Shown: in pieces, positions 7,820-17,700 of the stretch
Layout of the letters: every line of letters begins with the position of its first letter
How positions within the stretch are numbered: the stretch's first letter is position 1
DNA from: an uncultured Acetatifactor sp.
GTDB taxonomy: Bacteria; Bacillota; Clostridia; Lachnospirales; Lachnospiraceae
Length of the DNA: 64,000 nt
Reading direction: 5' to 3'
NCBI GenBank assembly: GCA_910586835.1
Contig: CAJUJU010000005.1
Coordinates: forward strand, 1-64,000
Notes under the pieces: generated by a model
Databases searched by the model: none
What the model saw: the letters and a program-made list of their open reading frames with translations, nothing else
What the model was told of the DNA's origin: nothing
Program-made: the position numbers and the translations under genes

Positions 7820-9508
7820 TTAATTGTCAGCCAGTCTCACCTGCTTGCCGGCCTCCACAGGCTTTGTAGAAGTGGTAATCACATACTCATATCCGTAAAG
7901 TCCGCCGCTGACCGCAGACTGTGTATCATCGCTTGCCAGCACTTCAATATCCACTCTGGTGGCGATATACCGGTTGCCCAAAGGACTGGACTTGGACTCT
8001 ACGATCAAAATAAATTTACCGTTGCTGTCCTCACGGATGGCACTGTTTGGAACAATCAGGTCAAAGTTGGCACTCTTCTGTCCTACGGACAGGTTCAGGG
8101 TCTGGCCTGCCGTCACGCTGCCGGTCACATCAAAGGTCAGCATCTTATTCTGTCCTGGATTGCTTTTATCCGGCTTTATGCTTGCCAGGGTAACGTTCAC
8201 ATCGTCATATCTCCAGGCATTTACCAGATCTGCCTTATCTCCCACGGAAAGCCGCTTCGCCTGCTCGTTGGTGACAGAAAAGCTTAAGGTATAGCCCTTG
8301 CCCTCGGGCTGCAGCACTGCCACAGGCGTTGCCGCGGAGGTGGTATTTCCCGCCGTCACATTGATGGCTGTCACTGTACCTGCAATATCCGCGGTAATGG
8401 TGGCGTTCACAGCCTTTGCCGTCAGCTCATCCACCTTCTCCTGAGCCTTTGCGATGGCATCCAGCTTCCCCTCCAGGGTGGCCACATTTCCCACACTGCT
8501 CACCAGCTCAGTCAGTGCCTCTCCTTTCTCCTTCACCTTTGCATCGGCGCTTTCCACTGCCGCCTTAGCCGCATCCAGTTCTTTCTGCACGGCATATTTA
8601 TTCAGCACATAACTGTCCTTCTCGCTCTGCAGATTATTAAGCACCTGACTGTTCTTTCTGTTGGTGTTGTTCTGAACGGCGCCGTTATACTCGTTCGTGG
8701 CGTTTGTCAGGGCATTGTTTGCATTGTCCAACGCCGTTTTTGCCTTATCCCGTTCTTTTTTCTTCTCCTCAATTACCGCCGGATCATTGCCGGATGCAGT
8801 GGCGCTGTCAAACGCTGCCTGTGCCGCGTTATATGCCGTCTGGGCATACTGCTGATTTACCTTCGCCGTCTCCAGGGCATTTTTCGCCGTCTCCACTCTC
8901 TGTTCGGCAACGGTATTCTGGCTTTGCTCATAATCCATCTGTGCCTGACAGTCAGCCGCTCCCCTGTCGAGTTCCGCTACCTTCTGTTCAAGCGGCTTCA
9001 CCGCCTCCTGAGCGGCCTTCAGCTCATCCTCTGCCGCCTTCACAGCCCTCTGTGCATTGGTAATTCTCTGACGCAGCGTCTCCGTAGACACGCCCTGATT
9101 TGCCGAATAAATATCGGAAGATTCTATGGCAGCCGTCAGCAGCGCCATATCATAATCCTTCTGCGCCGTCTCCAGGGCCTCTCTGGCCGTCTTCAGTTCC
9201 TCACTCTCGGCGTCCTCCAGATACAGGAGCACATCTCCCTTCTGTACCTGATCTCCCACTTTCACCGCCACGCTGGAGACCTTTCTTGACTCTGTCACCT
9301 TCACCTCATACGGGTCTCCGCTCTCCACCACTCCGGTTCCCCGGATCTTCGCCGTTATGGTTCCGGACTGCACATACTGAGTAGCCACCTCCGGGAGCGA
9401 ATAATTCATAATGGTCTGGGAGAAAAAGGTCAGGACCAGCATCACCGACAAAAATATAATGGCGGCGGTCTTTACCCATTCTCTTTTGCTCTTACCGTTT
9501 TCGTTCAT
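7820..9508 (-). CDS. HlyD/MacA-type membrane-fusion (efflux adaptor) protein
   Basis: A 562-residue protein with one N-terminal membrane anchor (about residues 13-30), a first lipoyl half (GTGVVESGDPYEVKV ... VGDQVQKGDVLLYL), a very long helical hairpin of about 250 residues (about 100-370) rich in Ala/Glu/Gln/Lys, then the second lipoyl half (ITADIAGTVTAINV) and beta-barrel region. Such adaptors link inner-membrane exporters to outer components in Gram-negatives; in Gram-positives they pair with MacB-like ABC exporters. The hairpin is longer than in many Gram-positive homologues. It sits between importer permeases and a MacB-core-like protein in the same operon, an unusual combination. AAGAAGGAA precedes the ATG. 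Confidence 0.88.
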   Translation of the reverse strand: MNENGKSKREWVKTAAIIFLSVMLVLTFFSQTIMNYSLPEVATQYVQSGTITAKIRGTGVVESGDPYEVKVTESRKVSSVAVKVGDQVQKGDVLLYLEDAESEELKTAREALETAQKDYDMALLTAAIESSDIYSANQGVSTETLRQRITNAQRAVKAAEDELKAAQEAVKPLEQKVAELDRGAADCQAQMDYEQSQNTVAEQRVETAKNALETAKVNQQYAQTAYNAAQAAFDSATASGNDPAVIEEKKKERDKAKTALDNANNALTNATNEYNGAVQNNTNRKNSQVLNNLQSEKDSYVLNKYAVQKELDAAKAAVESADAKVKEKGEALTELVSSVGNVATLEGKLDAIAKAQEKVDELTAKAVNATITADIAGTVTAINVTAGNTTSAATPVAVLQPEGKGYTLSFSVTNEQAKRLSVGDKADLVNAWRYDDVNVTLASIKPDKSNPGQNKMLTFDVTGSVTAGQTLNLSVGQKSANFDLIVPNSAIREDSNGKFILIVESKSSPLGNRYIATRVDIEVLASDDTQSAVSGGLYGYEYVITTSTKPVEAGKQVRLADN

Positions 9509-9549
9509 TTCCTTCTTCCTCTCCTACAATATATTACGAACAGATTTTC

Positions 9550-10521
9550 TTACCCCTTTATACCGCCCTGATAGGTGATTCCTTCCACAAGATATTCCTC
9601 GCCGTACAGGAAAATCAACAGACTGGGCACCATATAAATGGTAGCCACCGCAAATGCCAGTCCGATCTCACCGGAATTGATCTTGCTTAAAAACACCGAC
9701 AGCGGATGCTTCTCTGCGTCGGTCAGCAGAATCAGCGGCTGTTCCACCATGTTCCAGTAATCCATAAAGACCAGGATCGCCGCGGAACAGATGGCTCCTT
9801 TACAGAGCGGCATACAGATCTTTCTGTAGATCTGAAATTCTCCGGCTCCGTCGATCTGTGCCGCCTCAATTACCGACTCGGGTATCCTGCGCATGAATTT
9901 GGTCAGCAGATACACTGCAAAGGGAGAAAAAATACCCGGCAGCCAGATGGCCCAGTTGGTATCCAGCAGGTTCAGCCAGTCGCTGACCAGATAGTTGGGA
10001 ACCAGCGTCACCTGATAGGGCATCAGCATCAATATGATATAGGCAAAAAAGATAATCTCCCGAATTCTCCCGTGGTATCTGGCAAAACCATAGGACGCCA
10101 GAGAGGCCACCAGAAGCTGAAACACTACGATGGGGCCCACCAGGATCACGGAATTCCAAAACTTCAGCAGATACTCCGGGCTTTTGAAAAGAACCGTGAT
10201 ATACTGGCTGAAGGAAACCATGTCAGGAATAAACTTCAGGTTGACCTTCTCGGATATATAAACCTTTCCTCCGCTGCTGTTGGTGGCAAATACCGAACCG
10301 TAGTTGGCCGATATTTCCGAGGCAGACATAAAGGAATTGGTGATTGTCAAAATAATCGGTGTCAGAAACAATATGGCAAAAAAGGCTGCCACCGTTGTGG
10401 CCAACACGATCTTGGCCGCACTCCAGGCCTTCTTTTTCTGTAATTTACCTGAGGGTTTTTCCTTCCCCGTCCGCCTCCCGAACGGAGAAACCCTCTCTCC
10501 AGATGTGTTCTTCGCTCTCAT
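9550..10521 (-). CDS. Carbohydrate ABC transporter permease, MalG type
   Basis: A 323-residue inner-membrane permease with six predicted membrane helices after a basic cytosolic N-terminus of about 35 residues. The EAA loop is visible at about residues 215-235: ESVIEAAQIDGAGEFQIYRK, the contact site for the ATPase. It ends with YLVEGITYQGGIKG, typical of MalG-type permeases of the CUT1 family. Its ATG overlaps the stop of the preceding permease gene (ATGA), implying translational coupling and a permease heterodimer. A CUT1 importer needs a MalK/MsmX-type ATPase; none is encoded in this operon, so a shared ATPase elsewhere is inferred. Confidence 0.93.
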   Translation of the reverse strand: MRAKNTSGERVSPFGRRTGKEKPSGKLQKKKAWSAAKIVLATTVAAFFAILFLTPIILTITNSFMSASEISANYGSVFATNSSGGKVYISEKVNLKFIPDMVSFSQYITVLFKSPEYLLKFWNSVILVGPIVVFQLLVASLASYGFARYHGRIREIIFFAYIILMLMPYQVTLVPNYLVSDWLNLLDTNWAIWLPGIFSPFAVYLLTKFMRRIPESVIEAAQIDGAGEFQIYRKICMPLCKGAICSAAILVFMDYWNMVEQPLILLTDAEKHPLSVFLSKINSGEIGLAFAVATIYMVPSLLIFLYGEEYLVEGITYQGGIKG

Positions 10522-11459
10522 CCTTCCACATCCTTTCCGAAATGATTTTCAGCAATGAACAGGATTCCGATGAGGACGATCATAACCAGGGACATCAGGA
10601 TTGCCGCCGACGACAGCGTCTGGTAATCCAGATTCCTGAATTTGTTGTTCATAAAATGCTGCAATGTATATATGGTATCCACAGGATAGTCTGTCGTCAG
10701 CAGGTAGACCTCCCGGAATATCTTAAAGGAATTAATCAGCGACATAATCGTCACAAACATCAACGTGGAGGAAAGATACCTGATCTTGATATGGAAAAAG
10801 GTCTGCAGCGGCGTTGCACTCTCCAGCCTTGCCACCTCCAGGATATCCTTGGGGATGCTGGCCAGCGCTGCCATAAACATGATCATGTTGTACCCCAGAT
10901 TCTTCCACAAAAACAGAATGACTATGACCACCAACGCATAGTCCGATTTTATCCAGTCCACCTTATCCGCGCCGAAAATCCCCAGCATGTCATTGACTAC
11001 ACCGTTATAGTGAAACAGCACCTGCCAGATCAGAACGATGGATGCCACCGGCACCATCAGGGGACTCAGAAAGAAGGTACGGAACTGACTGCGGAAAGGC
11101 AGTTTTGCCTCCAGCACGATGGCAAGCATCAGAGACAATACCACTGCAAGAGGCACTGCCACCACGGAAAACATGGCCGTGTTATGTACCGCTCTCCGGT
11201 ATGCGGAATTTCCGATAATATTGATAAAGTTATCAAGGAAAACAAAATTGCCGCTGATTGGGCTGTCTACCAGAGAATAATAAATCACCACCAGAAAAGG
11301 TAAAATAAAAAAAAGTAAAACCCCCAGGAAGCTGGGGGCGATAAACGCCCCCGAACTCACCTTCAGCTTCCGCGTCCTTCTGGTCGTCTTGATATGCACT
11401 TTTGCAGGAACCTGCTCCTTTTGCTGCTTCTTTTTACGTCTGTTCACACTAACTCCCAT
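10518..11459 (-). CDS. Carbohydrate ABC transporter permease, MalF/UgpA type
   Basis: A 313-residue permease with a long basic cytosolic N-terminus (about 35 residues, many Lys/Arg) and six membrane helices. Its EAA loop, DILEVARLESATPLQTFFHI, lies near residues 205-225. It pairs with the overlapping MalG-type gene to form the membrane channel of a CUT1-family importer fed by SBP1. It starts 8 nt after the SBP1 stop with a weak ribosome binding site (GCGGGTAA), so its synthesis probably depends on translation of SBP1. The transported sugar is not evident. Confidence 0.93.
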   Translation of the reverse strand: MGVSVNRRKKKQQKEQVPAKVHIKTTRRTRKLKVSSGAFIAPSFLGVLLFFILPFLVVIYYSLVDSPISGNFVFLDNFINIIGNSAYRRAVHNTAMFSVVAVPLAVVLSLMLAIVLEAKLPFRSQFRTFFLSPLMVPVASIVLIWQVLFHYNGVVNDMLGIFGADKVDWIKSDYALVVIVILFLWKNLGYNMIMFMAALASIPKDILEVARLESATPLQTFFHIKIRYLSSTLMFVTIMSLINSFKIFREVYLLTTDYPVDTIYTLQHFMNNKFRNLDYQTLSSAAILMSLVMIVLIGILFIAENHFGKDVEG

Positions 11460-11467
11460 TTACCCGC

Positions 11468-13726
11468 TTACCTGTTCTCATCCACATAATTCTGAATACG
11501 CCTCTGGATGACATCCGCCACCTCCGCCGCGCTCTTCTGCCCCTTGTAGAAGGCTTCTGCCTCCTCGGCAATAATAGCCATCACATTGCTGTTTTGTGAA
11601 ACGGTAGGTCTTGCCACCTCGATCAGCGCAAGCACCTGATCCACCTCTTCCTGCGTTGTGGTGTGGTACTCGTAAGTCCAGCCGTCCTCATAGCTTACAC
11701 TGCCGCCGCCGGAAGATACCTCCTCATGCTCCACACCGTCCTCATCTACCCAGGTATAGGTCTCTACCTTGATGGCCTCCTGAATCTTTTTGTCCAGCTG
11801 CTCCTTGTTGGAGGGGAAGCCCCAGGACCACCGATCGGTGTTTTCCTGGGCCAGATAGCTCTCAAGAAACGCCCATGCGCCGTCCTTCATCTTGCTCTTT
11901 GCAGCAATGGCATAGACATTGCTGGCATTCAGCGCACAGCCCACACTTCCGTCCGTGGTGGGATAGCCGATAAAGACTGCCTGCCCGCCAAAAATCTCGT
12001 TGTACATCTGAACCTCGTTGAAGCCATCCAGATATACGGTATCCAGAAGCACTTCTCCCCGCTGTATTCTGTTGGGAGCGGAGACATCATTATTATAATC
12101 CGCTTCCTCCGGAAACCTGTTTACAAACTCCAGCAGACTGATGAACTCGGGAGAATTGAAGTTACATTTGCCTGTGCTCCAGTCCACAAAGGCTCCCTCA
12201 TTGTACCTCATACAATAATACATAACGTTGCTCTTGGAGGTGTAATCAAACAGACTGGCATCGGGATGCGCATCCGAGTAGGCAATGATCTCCTCCAGGC
12301 TCCAGCCCATCTCCGTCCCCAGATCCTTGGAGCTGCCGGCTACTGTCTGAATGTTAAAGGTCTTGGGAATACCTGCCAGCACACCTTCGTAGGTGAAACC
12401 GTTCAAAACCGGCTCCAGGAAATCTTCCCGCTTTAACACCGTACTGTTCTCCAGGAAAGGAGTCAGATCCTCGATCACACCCTTCGACGTAAGCTGCTGA
12501 ATGTCTATGTCGCCGGCATCAATGAGATCCGGACAATTCCCGGAAGTAATATCGTTGTTCAGCCTTGTCAGGGCATCGCTCCAGGTGGTCTCCGTCCACT
12601 GTGCGGTATTGTCAATATACTCTTTGATGGAAATGCGGTATTTGTCGCTGGTTTTGTTAAATTTTACCGCCGCAGACCGAAGCTCCTGGCTGGCTGACAT
12701 TGTGCCCACCAGAATGATCTCTTTCTGAGGCACCTCGCTGCCCGGCGTCTTCGACAGCAGGGCAAGGCTGTTTTCACTGGTACCCCAGTCATTGATTACC
12801 ACCAGAATCCGTCCGTCCTCGATGATTCCTATGGACTGCACATACTCGCCGGTGATATCGCTGTCTACCCAGTCAAAAAGCTTCTCCGCGCTCTGATCCG
12901 CCAGAGTGTACCCATAGACGCCTGAACTGTCATAGGAAAGAAAATCATGTTCACTCCCGGCCGTCAGCCCGTTTCCCCCGGGGAAATTAGCGTAGGTGTT
13001 AACCACCGCACGTTTGTCGATGTCTACTTCACTCAGGACATAGCCGCCTTCGCCGCCGGAAGACCAGCCATAGGAATAAATCTTCCCGTCCTTACCCTTT
13101 ATGACGTCGTTGATGCCGCCCATGCCGTCCGATACTTTAATGACTCCCTGAAAAGCACCTTCTCCGTCAAATACCAGAGCATCACTGTTGCCGAACAGGC
13201 ATACCCTGTTCTGATCATCCACCACCATGTTATTTATGTAATCAATACTGTTCTCCTGGGTGGCCTCCGTGATGTCCTGGCGGAAGACCTCATCTCCCGA
13301 CGGGCCATATTTCATCAAAAGGTACTTTACTTCATATTCCTCCGGGTTGGTATCGCTGGGCAGCCACTCGGAACTCATGGCATAGATGCTCCCGTCGCCG
13401 GCCACCTCAAACTGATTTACGCTTGCATCCCCCATCTCCAGCAGTGTCTCCGCACTCCCATCCGCCAGAGAATATTTCCGGAGCCCGGCGACATACGTCC
13501 CCTTCTCCTCATCAAAAGACCCAAACTGATAATACAGGGCATCTCCCACCTGCTTTGCAGAATAGTAGGAGCCTTCTTCCTCCAGCTCACGATATTCCGG
13601 AACATAGACCCACTCCGGAAGCTTTCTGTCGTCATCCCCGCCTTCTGTATTGCCGCAGGCCGCAAGAGAAAATACCATGACCGCCGCCAGAGATGCCGCC
13701 AGAACTCTTTTTGAACTTCCTGTCAT
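11468..13726 (-). CDS. Extracellular solute-binding lipoprotein with N-terminal propeller-like domain (SBP1)
   Basis: About 752 residues. A signal peptide with lipobox LAACG puts the lipidated Cys near residue 25. Residues about 40-330 are strand-rich with repeated turns (for example DGSIYAM, DGKIYSY, DGRILVV), consistent with a beta-propeller. Residues about 335-752 form a family 1 solute-binding domain with TGKCNFNSPEF and a final NYVDENR shared with SBP2. The frame begins at a TTG at 13738 that abuts AGGAAAGG; the ATG at 13726, 12 nt after that site, is the more plausible start. It is the first gene of the operon and is controlled by the promoter/operator at 13783-13819. Propeller-fused binding proteins of this size are not typical of maltose-type systems. 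Confidence 0.86.
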   Translation of the reverse strand: MTGSSKRVLAASLAAVMVFSLAACGNTEGGDDDRKLPEWVYVPEYRELEEEGSYYSAKQVGDALYYQFGSFDEEKGTYVAGLRKYSLADGSAETLLEMGDASVNQFEVAGDGSIYAMSSEWLPSDTNPEEYEVKYLLMKYGPSGDEVFRQDITEATQENSIDYINNMVVDDQNRVCLFGNSDALVFDGEGAFQGVIKVSDGMGGINDVIKGKDGKIYSYGWSSGGEGGYVLSEVDIDKRAVVNTYANFPGGNGLTAGSEHDFLSYDSSGVYGYTLADQSAEKLFDWVDSDITGEYVQSIGIIEDGRILVVINDWGTSENSLALLSKTPGSEVPQKEIILVGTMSASQELRSAAVKFNKTSDKYRISIKEYIDNTAQWTETTWSDALTRLNNDITSGNCPDLIDAGDIDIQQLTSKGVIEDLTPFLENSTVLKREDFLEPVLNGFTYEGVLAGIPKTFNIQTVAGSSKDLGTEMGWSLEEIIAYSDAHPDASLFDYTSKSNVMYYCMRYNEGAFVDWSTGKCNFNSPEFISLLEFVNRFPEEADYNNDVSAPNRIQRGEVLLDTVYLDGFNEVQMYNEIFGGQAVFIGYPTTDGSVGCALNASNVYAIAAKSKMKDGAWAFLESYLAQENTDRWSWGFPSNKEQLDKKIQEAIKVETYTWVDEDGVEHEEVSSGGGSVSYEDGWTYEYHTTTQEEVDQVLALIEVARPTVSQNSNVMAIIAEEAEAFYKGQKSAAEVADVIQRRIQNYVDENR

Positions 13727-13782
13727 AATGATCGCCAACCTTTCCTGTAGCCCATAGCCTCAAACAGGCCTTACATATAAAA

Positions 13783-13819
13783 ATGTCCAATATGTATCCA
13801 CTACATATTGAACATTATA
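13783..13819 (-). promoter_or_regulatory. Promoter with overlapping 14-bp dyad operator for the hybrid transporter operon
   Basis: A minus-strand extended -10, TGC-TATAAT, has its TATAAT at 13819-13814. The -35 region has no good match, as is common with extended -10 promoters. ATGTCCAATATGTA (13783-13796) and TACATATTGAACAT (13802-13815) form an inverted repeat with one mismatch around a 5-nt centre, so the dyad covers the predicted start site near 13807. A further partial half-site, TACATAT, lies at 13772-13778. A dimeric repressor sitting here would block initiation. No regulator gene is adjacent. Confidence 0.7.
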
Positions 13820-13910
13820 GCATACTCCAGGCGAAATGCACCTTAAGATTTTATGAAGTACTGGATAAGAATCAATAAAAATGCAATAATTTCGTAACAC
13901 TTTTCCGATC

Positions 13911-14702
13911 TTACCGTATTTTGATGTACAATCGCTTCAATTCCAGATGCCTTCTGCGATACCGCCACATGCTCCCCAGGTGATTGTAGAGCCAGAAGGA
14001 CTGCACCAGCACATTGTTGGCTCTGCCGATCCTGTTCTTGGTGGTGCCGGCAAAATAGCTGCCGCCGCAGGCACAGGCAGCCACACCCTTCTCCCGGATC
14101 AGGGCGATCAGATCCGACTCGCAGGTAATCCTGCCTGAGAACTCGGTGGCGCCCAGCCCGATACATTCCGCCTTATGGGCGTCGCTCCCTCCGAAGGCAG
14201 GCTTTTTATACCCCTCCGCAATGTCCCGGGCCCTCCGGTTGCTGTCCGGCTCCTCGCAGGCGTTGAAGCCCTCGATAAAATCAAACTTATCCATGACGGC
14301 AAGCTGATTTCTGTGCTTTCTGGTGTTGGTAATACTCAGATATTTTTCCCCGCAGGGATGAGCAGGCCCCAAAATCCCTCCGTTGGCGTGGACGATATCT
14401 ATGAGAAACTGTACGGGAAGCCCCCGCAGCTCCAATATCCTCAGCTTCACATTCTCCGGCATGATGACAAGGATATGCCCGGCGTCTATGGTGTCGTACT
14501 CAATTCCTTTCAGCACCACAAAATCCGGAAATCTCCTGTCTTTGACATTCTTCTTCCAGTACCGGTAGCCGTTGTAGGAATTATGGTCGCTGATCAGCAT
14601 CCCGTCAAACCCCTTTTCCACCAAAAGCTCAATAAACTCCTCCACCGGCACCTTCCCGTCCAGAGAACCCTCCTTTGTATGGCAATGCATATCAAACTTC
14701 AA
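13911..14702 (-). CDS. PHP-domain metal-dependent phosphoesterase-like protein
   Basis: A 263-residue PHP-family protein. Metal-ligand motifs are visible in order: FDMHCHTKEGS near the N-terminus, ISDHNSYNGY, GPAHPCGEKY, NACEEPDSNRRA and FGGSDAHKAE. PHP proteins include histidinol phosphatase, polymerase-associated nucleases and 5'-3' exonuclease-like phosphoesterases such as RNase AM; which reaction this one performs cannot be told. The start is probably TTG at 14702, since GGGAGGG lies 7 nt upstream; the first ATG is at codon 5. It follows the FtsX-type gene by 14 nt and is probably co-transcribed with it. A functional link to the transporter is not obvious. No strong terminator follows before the SBP1 promoter. 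Confidence 0.85.
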   Translation of the reverse strand: MKFDMHCHTKEGSLDGKVPVEEFIELLVEKGFDGMLISDHNSYNGYRYWKKNVKDRRFPDFVVLKGIEYDTIDAGHILVIMPENVKLRILELRGLPVQFLIDIVHANGGILGPAHPCGEKYLSITNTRKHRNQLAVMDKFDFIEGFNACEEPDSNRRARDIAEGYKKPAFGGSDAHKAECIGLGATEFSGRITCESDLIALIREKGVAACACGGSYFAGTTKNRIGRANNVLVQSFWLYNHLGSMWRYRRRHLELKRLYIKIR

Positions 14703-14716
14703 AACAGTCCCTCCCG

Positions 14717-17700
14717 CTAATCCACACTCTTTAAAGATTCCGTCATGCTGACTTTCTCAAGCCTGCCACCCATGAACAGATTCACCGCCCATGCAAACGC
14801 CACCGTCAGAAGCGCACTGTACAGATAACTCACCGGACGGATGGTTATGTCAAAGGCAATCATATCAACCTGTATCTCATTCATCACAAACGCATGCAGC
14901 AGCCGTCCCAGCAAAAGCCCCAGAAACATTCCCATCACCGTCAGAAGAATATTTTCCCGAAGGACATAGCTGGCCGTCTCCTTTTTGAAAAAGCCCAGCA
15001 CCTTCACGGTAGCGATCTCCCTGATACGCTCCGTAATATTGATATTCGTCAAATTATACAGAACGACAAAAGCCAGACCGCCGGCACAGAGAATGACCAC
15101 CGCAACAATAATATTCAGGCTTTCCATCATACTGCCGATCCGTTCCATCATATCCGCATTCACAGACACGCTGGCCGTCTCCTCCAGATTCATCAGCTCC
15201 GCAGACAGCCTGTGGGCGTCCGCATCCTCCGAAAGATTTACATAGACCGTCTTTTTCTCAGGCTCCCCGCCCATTCCGGCGCTCCACGTCTCCTCTGCAA
15301 TATAGACATAATTGTAAATATAATTTTCCATGACGGCCGCTACCGTGACGGAAAACTCCTGCTTCTTCTCATCCCGCAGCACAACGCTGTCCCCCGCACG
15401 GATCCCGTACTGCCGTGCCAGCTTCCGGGTGACTACACAACTTCCGCTCTCCGGGTACGCGATCTTCTCCCCGTTTCGGGTGTGCATATCCAGAAACCCC
15501 TGCATTTCTTCCCCGTCCGCCGCCACAAGATAAATTGATTTTACTCCCTTATCGGTGACAATGTCCATATTTTTTTCCATCACGGGAAGAAAATCTTCCA
15601 TTCCCAGCCCGGACAGTCCTTCCAGCTTTCGCTCCAGCTCACCGCTCCACTCCTCCTGCAGGGAAATGCCGATATCGTAAGTCTGCACTTCCTCAAACTG
15701 CTGCGCGGCCACATCCGCTATGGAGTCATTGATGCCGAAGCCGGTGACCAGCAGCGCCGTGCAGCCGCTGATTCCCACCACCATCATGAAAAGTCTCTTT
15801 TTATACCTGAAAATATTCCTCACGGACACCTTCTGCAAAAAGCTCAGCCGCCTCCACAGGAAGCCTATCCGCTCCAAAAACACACGTTTGCCCGCCTTCG
15901 GCGCCTTGGGCCGCATCAGCTGCGCGGCATTGCGCCCCAGCTCTGCACGGCAGGAAATCCAGGTGGTTCCCATGGAACACAGCAGGGAAGCCGCAAGAGA
16001 AATCAACGCCAGTCCCCAGTCAAACACATAAGCCATGGAGCCCGCCCTGTACATGATACCGTAGACATACCAGATCACCTGCGGAAATCCCCAGGTTCCC
16101 AGAAAAAAACCGGATATACAGCCCAGAACCGCAGCCAGTCCCGAATAGACGATATATTTTGACATGATGGCCCGGTTACTGTAACCCAGCGCCTTCAATA
16201 CCCCGATCTGAGTCCTCTGCTCCTCCACCATCCGGTTCATGGTAGTGATGCACACCAGCGCGGCTACCAGGAAAAAGAAGACGGGAAAAATGTTTGCGAT
16301 CCCGTCCACAATACCGGAATCGTTTTCAAAACATACAAAACCGATATTGGTGTCCCTGCCCAGGACATAGGTATCCGGCGCCTTGATATCCGCAATATCG
16401 GCCTCTGCGTCGGCAAGCTCCTTTTCGGCGTCGGCTATCTCGCGCTGAAACTCTTCCAGTCCCTCCTCATATTCCCGCTCTCCGTCGGCAAACTCAATTT
16501 TCGCATCCTGGAATTCTCTCTCTTTCTCTGCCAGAGTCTCCTCCGCATCCGCAAGCTCCCCACGAGCATCCTCCAGCGCCTTCTCCCCGTCGGCAAGCTC
16601 CCGCTCCGCGTCCTCTATGGCCTGTCTGCCTTCAGCGATCTCCCGTGCGGCGTCATCCAGTGTCTTCCTGCCCTCCGCCAGCCGGCTCTCCGCACTCCGA
16701 AGCTGCCGTTCGGCTTCCGCAACCTGGCTTTCATAAGAGGACAGAACCTGCCTGCCCGACTCAATCTCCTGCCGATAGGCTGCAATCTGCTGCAGACCGG
16801 CCTCCGCCTGCTGCCTGTAACCTGCAATCTGCCGCAGGCCCGCTTCCACCTGGTTCTTGCCCGCCTCCACCTGCTCTCTGCCGGCCTCCACCTGCTGCAA
16901 GCCCGCTTCCACCTGCTGTCTGCCCGCTTCCACCTGTTGTTTTGCATCCGCCACCTGATCCGGAGGAATTTCACCGGCCGCCAGTTTGGCCTCCAGCACA
17001 TCCAGCTGCGTCGACCAGGAGATAAGCCGCGCCGACTCCTTCTCCAGCTCTGCCTCCTTCGCCTCCAGCTGTTCTCCCTGCGCCTCCAGCACCGCAGACT
17101 GCTGCTCCAGCTGCGTCACCTGTCCCTGAAGCTCTGCGGCCTGGGTCTCCACCTGCGCCGACTGCTCCTCCAAAGCCGCCTTCTGCTGCTGTAACTGGCC
17201 CTTCTGGGCGTTCAGGCTATTCCAGCCGGAGCTCACCTGGCCCTGGCTGTCCTTCCACTCCTGCTCTCCCTTTGCCAGCTCCGCCTCACCGTCCGCAAGC
17301 TCCGCCTCCTTTTCCGTCACCGTCTGTCTGCCCTCCGACAGCTCCTGCTCCTTCTCTTTCAGCGTCCTTTTCCCGTCCGCAAGCTCCTGCCTGGCATCTG
17401 CCAGCGCCTGCTCTCCGTCGGCCAGTTCTCTTTCCGCATCGGCCAGCTTCCGCTCCGCCTCAGCCAGTTCCTTCTCCCCCTCCGCCTTCTGCTCCCGGAA
17501 TTCCTCTCTGGCGTCCGCAAGCTCCTCTCCTGCCTCTGTCAGAATTCTCTGATAACGCACCTGTGCCGCCTCGTCTGCCAGCTTCTCCCAGGACTCCTCC
17601 TTCTCGTCCCGGAAAGCAGAATAATCCGCTCCATAGAGGGAATTATCCTGGTCGAAGCGCACATAGACCTCCGTGTCAAAATCCATGTCGAAGCCATCCC

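Noticed and set aside
16390..17560. CRISPR-like or satellite repeat array
   Set aside because: The repetition has a 7-residue coding period within one intact frame and no unique spacers; it is a coiled coil in the FtsX-type permease.
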